Source: Flavobacterium tistrianum (GTDB lineage Bacteria; Bacteroidota; Bacteroidia; Flavobacteriales; Flavobacteriaceae). From it: 64,000 nt of DNA. Positions 26,991 to 35,900 of the stretch are shown one piece after another (the first letter of the stretch is position 1; the number at the start of each line of letters is the position of its first letter). A program made the translations under genes and the position numbers. The notes under the pieces are model-generated. The model saw only the letters and a list, made by a program, of their open reading frames with translations. It was not told the origin of the DNA and made no database searches. The stretch is taken from contig NZ_QJRH01000056.1 of the NCBI RefSeq assembly GCF_003254545.1, positions 1-64,000 on the forward strand. Direction: 5' to 3'.

Positions 26991-27648
26991 CCTGCTGGCG
27001 CGAGCGTCCCGCTCGTGAACGCAAAGTTTTTCTTACATTAGCTCAAAAATAATAAATGAGCAGAAAATACAAATTTGGAGATAAAACTGGAGCTTACTTT
27101 ATAAGTTTTGCTACGGTATATTGGATAGATGTTTTTACAAGAGAAGAGTATTTTGGGTGCATTGTAGAATCATTAGACTATTGCAGAAAGAACAAGGGAA
27201 TGGAGATTTATGGCTACTGCATAATGCCAAGCCACATCCATTTAATTTTCAGATCTGAAAATGGAGACCCTTCTGGTCTAATAAGAGATTTTAAAGGTTT
27301 TACTTCTCGAAAAATACTCAAAGCAATTGAAGAAAATCCGCAAGAAAGCAGAAAAGAATGGATGCTCTGGATGTTTGAAAGAGCCGGAAAGAAAAACAGC
27401 AATGTAAAATTCAGGCAATTTTGGCAGCAAAACAACAAACCTATTGAAATCTGGTCTTTTAAAAGTTTGTGAGCAAAAGTTAAACTATATTCATAATAAC
27501 CCTCTCGAAACTGGTTTTGTAACTAATCCTGTAGATTGGAAATACAGCTCTGCTAGAAATTATGGCGATAACGATCAAACTGTTTTAGAAATTGATATTA
27601 ATTGACTTCCTGTGTGTGCACGAGCGAGACGCTCGCGCTAGCAGGGGG
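26988..27648 (+). mobile_element. RAYT/REP element, copy 1 (defective)
   Basis: A REP palindrome CGAGCG-TCC-CGCTCG at 27001-27015 and its inverted partner CGAGCG-AGA-CGCTCG at 27621-27635 bound a transposase gene. The outer ends CCCCTGCTGGCGCG and CGCGCTAGCAGGGG are inverted copies with one mismatch. The element is about 660 bases and nearly identical to copy 2 at 28547-29205. It carries a frameshifted transposase. Confidence 0.8.
27056..27600 (+). pseudogene. REP-associated tyrosine transposase, frameshifted
   Basis: The first 138 residues belong to the RAYT (Y1 / TnpA-REP) family. The HUH-type motif reads MPSHIHLIF, with the catalytic Tyr expected downstream in the helical part. Compared with the intact copy at 28613-29161, one extra T near 27460 shifts the frame, giving an early stop at 27472; the remaining sequence to about 27600 continues in another frame with high identity. 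This enzyme is therefore probably inactive. RAYTs cut and rejoin single-stranded REP hairpins. Confidence 0.85.
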
Positions 27649-27649
27649 A

Positions 27650-28056
27650 ATTATATTAGATTAAATGAAGTTGATAATTATATTGAACTTGAATTAAAAT
27701 TAAATAAAAAACTTAGAGCTTCTTTGAAACATGAAGCAGGAGACTTAATTGATGATATTACTGGTCTTAGTTATGATACAATGGGAATAGGTCAAAATGT
27801 AATTATTCCTTGGACAAAGAATGGAATAGATTCTGTGAACTATTGGTTTGAAGAATTTAAAAAGTCAATTACTGTACACTTTAATAAGATTAATAAAACT
27901 CCGCCCTTAGATTATGTAGTAATAGATTATAAATATTTTGATCAAATTTCATTAGCAGTGAATTCTAATCCAAATTTTTTAAAAAATCAAATAGATCAGT
28001 TTATTATACAAAATCATAATCAATACATTGATAAATTAATAAAATTAAACTACTAA
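27650..28056 (+). pseudogene. Orphan toxin-like C-terminal domain 1
   Basis: The open frame begins within the RAYT element at 27592, but real homology can only begin after the repeat, near 27650. The roughly 135 residues (LIDDITGLSYDTMG, DYVVIDYKYFDQ) resemble the tip domains of contact-dependent or polymorphic toxins, without a catalytic motif I can name. It lacks its own start and carrier, so it looks cut off from a longer toxin by the element. The next gene, 4 bases after the stop, is a good immunity candidate. The toxin label is an inference from size and arrangement. Confidence 0.5.
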
Positions 28057-28060
28057 TAAT

Positions 28061-28522
28061 ATGGCATCAGCATTTATTCAATACCAAAATGATAAAGGTT
28101 TCAATATTGCAGAAGAATTTATGCAATTAATGATATACTATATTCATAAAGAACTTGAAAAACCTCAATACGCTTTTATAAATAAAAATTTATTTATTAT
28201 GGGACATGAAGGTATAATTAATGGTATTTCAAGTGGTTATTTAACTCTTCCTTGGAAAAGAATTTTAGTAAGTACAGAAGAAGAACAGACGATGATTCAA
28301 ATTTTGCAAAATGTTAAAATAACTTTACAGAATAAAGGGGCTTTTATATCAGTTTCTGAATTACAATCAATTCAAACTAACGATAAAGATTTTAAGCATT
28401 TATACAGTAGAAATCCGTTTCCTGTAGCAGAATTAATTAAAATAATAGAGGTTTTAATTCAAATGTTACAAGGTACATGGGCATCAAATAATTATGATAT
28501 GGATGTTAATTATAAGTATTAA
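28061..28522 (+). CDS. Probable immunity protein 1
   Basis: This 153-residue soluble protein follows the orphan tip by only 4 bases. It is helical with acidic patches (EEFMQLMIYYIHKELEKPQ) and no signal peptide, as expected for a cytoplasmic immunity protein that neutralises the neighbouring toxin. No immunity family was recognised. It remains intact although the tip upstream has lost its front half, which is the normal outcome for orphan toxin/immunity modules. Confidence 0.5.
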   Translation: MASAFIQYQNDKGFNIAEEFMQLMIYYIHKELEKPQYAFINKNLFIMGHEGIINGISSGYLTLPWKRILVSTEEEQTMIQILQNVKITLQNKGAFISVSELQSIQTNDKDFKHLYSRNPFPVAELIKIIEVLIQMLQGTWASNNYDMDVNYKY

Positions 28523-28546
28523 AATATGAATTAACCCGATCGCGCT

Positions 28547-29205
28547 CCCCGCTGGCGCGAGCGTCTCGCTCGTGAACGCAAAGTATTTCTTACATTAGCT
28601 CAAAAATAATAAATGAGCAGAAAATACAAATTTGGAGATAAAACTGGAGCTTACTTTATAAGTTTTGCTACGGTATACTGGATAGATGTTTTTACAAGAG
28701 AAGAGTATTTTGGGAGCATTGTAGAATCATTAGACTACTGCAGAAAGAACAAGGGAATGGAGATTTATGGTTATTGCATAATGCCAAGTCACGTTCATTT
28801 AATTTTCAGATCTGAAAATGGAGATCCTTCTGGCCTTATTAGAGATTTTAAAGGTTTTACCTCTAGAAAAATGCTCAAAGCAATTGAAGAGAATCCGCAA
28901 GAAAGCAGAAAAGAATGGATGCTCTGGATGTTTGAAAGAGCTGGAAAGAAAAACAGCAATGTAAAATTCAGGCAGTTTTGGCAGCAAAACAACAAACCTA
29001 TTGAAATCTGGTCTTTAAAAGTTTTTGAGCAAAAGTTAAACTATATTCATAATAACCCTCTCGAAACTGGTTTTGTAACTAATCCTGTAGATTGGAAATA
29101 CAGCTCTGCCAGAAATTATGGAGATAACGATCAAACTGTTTTAGAAATTGATATTAATTGACTTTCCTGTGTGTGCACGAGCGAGACGCTCGCGCTAGCA
29201 GGGGG
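28547..29205 (+). mobile_element. RAYT/REP element, copy 2 (intact)
   Basis: The REP palindrome CGAGCG-TCT-CGCTCG near 28558 and CGAGCG-AGA-CGCTCG at 29178-29192 surround an intact transposase. The outer ends CCCCGCTGGCGCG and CGCGCTAGCAGGGGG are inverted. It is nearly identical to copy 1 and interrupts what appears to be a toxin reading frame on its right side. Confidence 0.85.
28613..29161 (+). CDS. REP-associated tyrosine transposase (RAYT), intact
   Basis: This 182-residue enzyme belongs to the Y1 transposase family. The HUH motif appears as CIMPSHVHLIF near residues 55-65, and the C-terminal half carries the typical KVFEQKLNYIHNNPLETGFV and DWKYSSARNYGD segments. RAYTs process single-stranded palindromic DNA and are thought to spread REP sequences. 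Flanking REP hairpins in opposite orientation are present on both sides. With the defective copy 1 nearby, this protein could mobilise both elements. The two copies differ at only a few codons, so duplication is recent. Confidence 0.92.
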   Translation: MSRKYKFGDKTGAYFISFATVYWIDVFTREEYFGSIVESLDYCRKNKGMEIYGYCIMPSHVHLIFRSENGDPSGLIRDFKGFTSRKMLKAIEENPQESRKEWMLWMFERAGKKNSNVKFRQFWQQNNKPIEIWSLKVFEQKLNYIHNNPLETGFVTNPVDWKYSSARNYGDNDQTVLEIDIN

Positions 29206-29207
29206 AA

Positions 29208-29684
29208 GCTACATTACCTGGGGGTAAAAAATACTATCCTGGCCCTTTGCCTACTGTAAATGCAAATATACAAACAGCCATAAAAGATGGAACAGAAATT
29301 CCAGGCGTAGGAGTAAAAGATTGTGAAGTATGGATGTGGGGTTATGTTACAAAAAAAGTAGATGGTGTAGAAAGCCTTTATCTAGATACTAATGGAAACC
29401 CTATAAAAACATGGGTTAAAAAATCTAATTCGAATAAAACAACTATTTTTACGGGGATGAATGAAGATAAGGTTCTTGTTGAAATAACGTATGCCAGACA
29501 CAATTTAACTTTGAGTGACTGGATTCCACATCGTAGTCCTGGAAGACCTTCAAATACATGGCAAGGCTGGAGTAGTGAAGGAGTAGAACTTCATATTTGT
29601 ATAGGTTTAGAACTAATAAATCCCCCAACAATAATGCCTAGTCGAGCATTACCTTACGGAACAGTAATTCCAAAAAATAATTAA
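29208..29684 (+). pseudogene. Orphan toxin-like tip 2 (EndoU-like fragment)
   Basis: The frame is open through the right end of the RAYT element, so the usable TTG at 29247 is probably not a native start; coding similarity begins just after the repeat (ATLPGGKKYYPGP). The C-terminal part has a pattern like bacterial EndoU nucleases: KTTIFTGMNEDKVLVEITYA, then NTWQGWSSEGVELHICI. The catalytic His residues of EndoU lie further upstream and are not evident here. It is probably a toxin tip whose carrier was lost by the insertion. An immunity candidate follows after 18 bases. Confidence 0.45.
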
Positions 29685-29702
29685 ACATTTAAACAATATA
29701 TT

Positions 29703-30227
29703 ATGATTTATGAATATCAGATACTCGTAACAAAATATTCAATAAATAGAGCAGTAATGATTGGAGTAAGTACTTCAGATTTAAATCAGGCATCAGCTTT
29801 ATCAGATATGAATTTAAACCATATAACAGAAACTTTAGACGAATTAAATGCGGTTATTGCAGGACAGTTAGATTATTTGAATTGGGGTACAGATTTATTT
29901 TATGTATCTTCAGATACTACAATATCTCGGTACGGAGACTTTGACAAAGTAGAAAGATACGAAGTGTCTACCTTAGGCTTGAGAGATTTTTTAATAGAGC
30001 TAAAGAATTTTAAAGAACAATGTCATGCAGGGGATAATTATAAAACCATAATTGGTCAGGCATTTACCGCAATAAAAGCCAATCCACTACAATATAAAAG
30101 ATGGCCAACATCAGATATATACTATTTAATTACCTTGAATAATATAACATTTACTTTGGTCTTGGAACCTAATGATTTCAATTTAACAGAAAGTCAATAC
30201 GTTGCTCAATTAAAAAGTGAATTTTAG
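29703..30227 (+). CDS. Probable immunity protein 2
   Basis: This 174-residue soluble protein follows the second orphan tip by 18 bases. It lacks a signal peptide and known motifs. The size, acidic character and position fit an immunity protein. The sequence opens MIYEYQILVTKYSINRAVMI and mixes strands and helices. No family assignment is possible; the role is inferred from gene order only. A terminator at 30268-30303 ends this transcript. Confidence 0.5.
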   Translation: MIYEYQILVTKYSINRAVMIGVSTSDLNQASALSDMNLNHITETLDELNAVIAGQLDYLNWGTDLFYVSSDTTISRYGDFDKVERYEVSTLGLRDFLIELKNFKEQCHAGDNYKTIIGQAFTAIKANPLQYKRWPTSDIYYLITLNNITFTLVLEPNDFNLTESQYVAQLKSEF

Positions 30228-30267
30228 TCCCCCTGTCTTATACTAAAATAGATTTACAAAAAATAAC

Positions 30268-30303
30268 AACAACTCAAAGACCAAAAAACTTTGAGTTGTT
30301 TTA
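30268..30303 (+). terminator. Terminator after immunity gene 2
   Basis: AACAACTCAAAG and CTTTGAGTTGTT pair around a nine-base loop, followed by TT. It closes the toxin/immunity block. Confidence 0.8.
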
Positions 30304-30630
30304 AAATCAAAAGAGAAAACCATATCTCTTAAAATCAAGAAAAAAATACATTTTAAAAACTCTGGAAACTTAAAATTATTAGTTTCCCTGCTCTACTATC
30401 GGCTATATCTAAGCCAATGCAAAACTTATTTCTTTGTTTTACAGCTCTGTAAAACAAAACCCTATTGTGACGCCACTAACACAATTTTTAAACATTCAGA
30501 TTACTTGCAATCATCCAAAATCAACAACTGTTTGTAAGTGTCTTATATATCTGAATGAATTACGGTAATCCCCTATAAGCCCGATTAAAAGTCTATAAAT
30601 TATTTAAAAACCCGTAAAAATTAATTAAAA
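30304..30630 (+). promoter_or_regulatory. Late-type leader 2 with TTTTACA-N4-TGTAAAA element
   Basis: This gene-free stretch contains a hairpin GGAAACT/AGTTTCC (30364-30387), then CTAAGCC and TTTTACA-GCTC-TGTAAAA at 30437-30454, then an AACCCTA segment. The order matches leaders 1 and 3. GATT-N6-AATC follows at 30499-30512. It probably holds the promoter of the next gene. Confidence 0.5.
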
Positions 30631-32460
30631 ATGAGTACAAATCACAACAGAATCAGAGTGGCGGACTTAGAAACAAATCAGCCAAACAAAATTTTAAAAA
30701 CAAATCAGAATGGTGAATTAGAATTTAGTGATGTAAACAATCTTCAAGAAGAAAATTATAATGCCTTAGATTGTACAACAGAAGGAAAATCTTTAGATGC
30801 CAGACAAGGGAAAGTATTGAAGGATATGATTGATAATAAAACTGTAAATCTTGCGTCTGATGCAGAAACGCAGATTAACACTGCTGTTTCTGAAGACAGT
30901 AAAGTAATTAGCCGTGCTAAGCTTTTTAATTGGTGGCAATGGATTAAATCTCAAACTCAAACTATTTCTGGAGCTTGGAATTTTACTAATAAGGTTAATT
31001 TCGCTCCAGCTACTACGACAAGCCCTTCTTTAATTATACCAAATGGCACACTAACAACCATACCTCAAAATGGAGCGATTGAACGTGATTCAAATGGTCA
31101 ATTATGGGAAACTCATGGAGGTATTAGAAGTAAAATTGGTTTTGGAAAATCTGATATTGAATTAAAAGGAGAGTTTGAAAATAATGCTCTTGCAATGGCC
31201 TCAAATTTGAAAGTTGGAGATTACTATAGCACACCTTTAGGTGGTGCTACTGGAATTTCTTTCGTTGCAGTTGTCAGAAATACTCCAGGATGTATGTATC
31301 TATCTTTTTCTGATCTAGATGAAGCTACAGCATCATTAGGCATTAATGATAAAAATAGTATTGTAGATTGGAATTCATATTTTGAATCTAAAAATTCGGC
31401 AATTTTTAAAAGCGTTCAAATTGATCATAATAGTGCTGCATTTTACGGTATCGATAACAAATTTATTACTGAAATTAGATTATCCAATACACAACTTGAA
31501 AATTTCTATATGTATGATCTGGAATACCTTACTGAACTTGACCTGTCTGATAACAATTTAACTCATTTTGACACAAGCAACCTTTCTCAAATCTTGAATG
31601 ATTTGATTTTGAGTAATAACAATATTAATGCATTCAATCTATCAAAACCGTTACCAAACTCATTAAAAAAATTATATCTCAATGGTAATCAATTAACAGA
31701 ATTTTTACCTAATTATGATCTTCCAGATTCAATTACAGACTTGAATTTAGAAGGAAATTCCATCGAATTAATCGAAGATAATGTGCACATGCCATTAAAT
31801 TTAAAAACGCTTAACCTGAACAACAATTTGTTAGGTAAATTCCAGATAGACATTCCTGAAAACTTAGAAACATTGCTTCTATCTGGGAATAAACTATCGG
31901 ATTTTGAAACCGATGCGGTTCAACACAAAAACCTTCGTTTATTAGATCTTTCAAATAATGAATATTCAAGATTTGATCCAATGTATGGTTTACCAGATGA
32001 AATTGAAGTTTTAAAATTGTCTCACAACGGAATGAGTGATTTTGACCCACAATCTTTACCAGTAAGACTAAAAAGATTAGAATTAAATGATAACAATATA
32101 GAAATTTTTGATCCTTTACATTTTGCAGAATATCTAAAGGTTTTAATGTTACAAAATAATAAGATTATCAATTTTAATCCAAAAAACTTGAATGATAATT
32201 TAAGTGAATTGATTCTTAGTAATAACAAAATTGTTAATTTCAAACCAGAATGGTTACCAAGTGAATTAGTTGTTTTAAGTCTTGAAAACAATCCTACTAC
32301 TACAACTTCATGGAACACTAATATTGATTGGTGTGAAAGTAGATATGAAAACGGAATTTTGTATGCTGGTAATACTGCGGGATCTATTAATGGAACTAAG
32401 ACAGAATCTCTTTTAAAAGAATTAAATTGGACAACTCTTAAAACTCCATATTCTCTTTAA
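30631..32460 (+). CDS. Fibre-like protein with anchor module and LRR tip
   Basis: This 609-residue protein begins with a module ([19 protein letters not shown]) also found at 49750 and 51414. A tail-fibre-like shaft follows, with the phage-type phrase GKSLDARQGKVLKDMID, to about residue 190. Residues 280-570 are leucine-rich repeats (LTELDLSDNNLTHFDTSNL), ending in a short cap. There is no signal peptide. The layout is anchor, shaft and receptor-binding tip, as in phage fibres, with an LRR tip instead of a typical lectin. It is probably part of a particle or released complex and binds a cell-surface partner. Confidence 0.75.
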   Translation: MSTNHNRIRVADLETNQPNKILKTNQNGELEFSDVNNLQEENYNALDCTTEGKSLDARQGKVLKDMIDNKTVNLASDAETQINTAVSEDSKVISRAKLFNWWQWIKSQTQTISGAWNFTNKVNFAPATTTSPSLIIPNGTLTTIPQNGAIERDSNGQLWETHGGIRSKIGFGKSDIELKGEFENNALAMASNLKVGDYYSTPLGGATGISFVAVVRNTPGCMYLSFSDLDEATASLGINDKNSIVDWNSYFESKNSAIFKSVQIDHNSAAFYGIDNKFITEIRLSNTQLENFYMYDLEYLTELDLSDNNLTHFDTSNLSQILNDLILSNNNINAFNLSKPLPNSLKKLYLNGNQLTEFLPNYDLPDSITDLNLEGNSIELIEDNVHMPLNLKTLNLNNNLLGKFQIDIPENLETLLLSGNKLSDFETDAVQHKNLRLLDLSNNEYSRFDPMYGLPDEIEVLKLSHNGMSDFDPQSLPVRLKRLELNDNNIEIFDPLHFAEYLKVLMLQNNKIINFNPKNLNDNLSELILSNNKIVNFKPEWLPSELVVLSLENNPTTTTSWNTNIDWCESRYENGILYAGNTAGSINGTKTESLLKELNWTTLKTPYSL

Positions 32461-32924
32461 AAACTTTTCTAGTTTAAAAAACTTAATCTAAAATTCTGAT
32501 TACTCATATATGTTTTAATATTATTATATGAGTAATCTTATATTATTTTTCTTCACTTTTTAAGGACACGAAAACCGAAAAAACCAAGTTTTTGGTTACT
32601 TCTTACTCTAAGCAAATTTGAAAATTTTGTCTTCTCACTTTACACATCTGTAAAGCCCCAGAACATCCATGTCAAACCACTAAGCAGCTCTTTTTTAAGC
32701 TCCATTTTTAAGCTCATCTTTACACTGTCAAAAGAAAAAAAGAGAATAAAAACCTCTTATAAACAAAGTCTTTTGAAAAAAATACTAACCGAATAAATTG
32801 TTCCAACTGCTTAGAAAAATCCCTGAAAAAATTATGCGTTTGCACCCCAAAGATTGGTTCAATCTAACTACAATTTAATCATTCTGAATACGAACAAAAT
32901 TAAAGTCAAAAACAAAATAAGAAT
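32461..32924 (+). promoter_or_regulatory. Late-type leader 3 with CTTTACA-N4-TGTAAAG element
   Basis: After the terminator at 32498-32537 the stretch contains CTAAGCAAA and CTTTACA-CATC-TGTAAAG at 32638-32655, then CCCCAGAACA. It ends with an AT-rich leader to the 2468-residue gene. GATT-N5-AATC occurs at 32852-32864. No gene is seen in this 464-base interval. Confidence 0.5.
32498..32544 (+). terminator. Terminator after the LRR fibre gene
   Basis: GATTACTCATATA pairs with TATATGAGTAATC around a 14-base loop, followed by a T-rich run. Confidence 0.75.
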
Positions 32925-35900
32925 ATGCCAACTAATCCAATTCCTGCGGTTCCAATTCCTACAGCGAGATATTATCCGAGATTGTCCGAGATAATTACTG
33001 TAGACGATTTACCAGAATTCTTATCGTTTGTCGAAGATGGTTTGAATTCCATTTTTGATAAAATTCACTACAAAAACTTACAATATTCAAAAGGATATCG
33101 TGGTGATTCTGCCTTTTATAGTCTTGATATTATATCGAGCAAAAAACTGGCTTTGCCTCTTCCTTTTGGTATGGGTTTGGTATTAAATCCAAATCTAAAA
33201 GACGATGATTCTTCTATATCATCATTTCCCATTACATTAGAATATCAGTGGGAAATTCTGGCTTTCTTAAAAACATTCAGTTCAAGCAGTTTCTCTTTTT
33301 CTATGGAGGATTTTTATGCTGTGGGTCTTCAGGTTTTCCGCATCAGCGAAGAACAGGTTATAGCCCATATGATGAATATGTTTGTTGAAGCTCAAGAAGG
33401 AAAAACAAAATACGAACAGCTTTTAGAAGATATTAATGCGCTTCAAAATACTAATCTAGAATTTCCAACAAATGTAGAACAATCTATTGGCGGTATTATT
33501 GACCTCATCAAAAACAGTGCTGTAATTACAAAATCGATTCCGCTATTACTATTCGGAACTTATATCGCTAAAGAAGGTTTTACTTTAGACGAAATCAAGC
33601 AAAAATTACAAGATTTCTACAACATTGTAGCTCCAGATGGAATCGAAGCTCACATTAAAAGAATTATTACTCCAAAGGCGAAAGCAACTTTAGCTTTAAG
33701 TGCCGGTATTGAGTTTCCTAGAAATATCTTAAAACCTGTCGAACCTAATGGTTCTAATTATGGTACTGGAACTGAAAAATCAATGTTTTTATTTGGTCAA
33801 GCGCAATTGTATGCTGATACTGAAGAAGGCATTGGCTATCAGTTAGAAATGGGAGGATCGCTTGAGCCTAAAACTGCCATGATTGGCAATACGGGTTTAC
33901 TTCTTCAATTAGACACTTTAAAAGTCGATTTAAGCAAGAAAACCAATATCCCAGAAGCCGATGCTGACGGACGCCCAAATGATTTCGTTGGAGTTTATGC
34001 TCGTGCTGTTTCTGTAACCCTTCCTTCAAAATGGTTTAATGAGATTCCTAAAACTCCAGGAAGCACAGCTCCTACATTACAAATTGGTGCTTCAGATTTG
34101 TTAATTGGTACAGGTGGGCTTTCTGGAAATATCTATCTGGAAACAGTTCCGAGTACAGATGGTGCTTTTAGTTATTTCAACGACAAATTCAATTTTAATT
34201 ATCCAATCACCATGTTCGAAAAAAACGAACAAAATGGTGTGGCCAATAAAAAAGAAATTGCTGATTATTCTTCTTTACTTGTCTTTTTGCAAGAATTGAA
34301 CAGTAAAAATTTGCCTTATGCATTTGATTATCCGTTATCGTTAACAACTATTAATGACTCGACCACTTATGTTTTTACTGATGCTAAAGATTATCAAAGC
34401 TTTCTGGCAGAACTTTACGATAATACGCTTTGGAAAACTATTGGTTCTGAGAAAAAAGGATTCAAAGTAGGCTTTAATAAATTTGATATTACTTTCAAAC
34501 AAAATAAAGTTACGAACTCTAACATTAAAGGTGCTTTAGAAATTCCGAAACTTAAAGAAAAAAATGGAGATCCATTAAAAGTTAACCTTGAAGGACACCT
34601 AAATGATGACGGAGATTTTAACCTTACTGCCTCTTTCCCAAAAGATAATAAACTAAAGGCAAATCTATTTGACCTTGTAAATATCGATTTTAACAGTTTC
34701 GAACTCGGAAAACAGGATGAAGATTACTATTTAGGAACGTCTTGTTATATTTCTTTTCCTAAAGGAACTTTAATGGGAAGTTTATTAAAAGGAAAAGGAT
34801 TTGAAGTTGAAAAACTGCGTGTATACAGCGATGGAAATATTGAAGTTGAGGGAGGGTCTATTCCTATCCCTGTTAGTCTTTCGGTTAATTTAGGTCCAGT
34901 TCAAATGGCGGTTACGAACATCAACTTTGGTTCTACCCAAATTAACGGGCGTAAATATAATTTCTGGGGATTTGATGGTGCAATCAGTATTAATCCGCTT
35001 GCGCTTGATGCCCGTGGTGAAGGGGTTAAATTTTATTACTCTACTGATCAGAACTCCGAAAACGGTCTTAAAAAAGATTCCTTTTTAAGAATACAAACTA
35101 TCGAAGTCGATTTAATCATTCCCGCAACAACTGACAAACCCGTACTGGCAATTATTAACGGAATGCTTTCGCTTCCTCAACCTGGTATTAATAAAGAGTT
35201 TGTGGGTGAAGTTTCATTAAAATTGCCAAAAGCTAAAATTTCAGGAAGTGTTGGCATGCGTTTTATGCCCAAATATCCTGCATTTTTAATTGATGCCAGT
35301 ATTGATCTTCCCGTTCCTATTCCTCTTGGATTTTTAGCCATTAATGCCTTTAGAGGTTTATTAGGATTTAGATATGTGGCCACCAAACAAGCTGTAGGAT
35401 TAACAAAAGACGATTCATGGTATAAATATTACAAACATCCGAAACCGGGTATCAATATTAAAAAATTCAGCGGGCCTCCAGACTCTATGCAGTACAATTC
35501 TCCGTTTTCTATTGGAGCTGGAGCCACTTTTGGAACAGTTGCAGATGGTGGGCATGTATTGTCGTTGAGAGCCATGCTTTTATTGTCTCTGCCTACTCTC
35601 TTTTATATTGAGGCGGGACTAAATGTTATTTCTTCAAGATTAGGATTAATTGAAGATGATCCTAGCAATCCGCCATTCTTTGCCATGGTTGCCTTTGGAG
35701 ACGATTCATTAGAATTAGCAGCTGGAGCAGATTTCAGCATTCCGAAAGACAGCGGACAAATTATAAAACTTCATGCGTTGTTAGAAGCCGGATTCTTCTT
35801 TAAGAATCAGAAGCCTTGGTATGTAAATCTGGGTTCTAAAAAAGATCCAATTACAGCAGAAGTTTTAACCTTATTTACAGCAAAATCTTTTATCATGATT

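Noticed and set aside
27592-27649. Start of the orphan toxin frame inside the RAYT element
   Set aside because: These codons are the REP right end, which is identical in copy 2, so they are not part of the original toxin gene.
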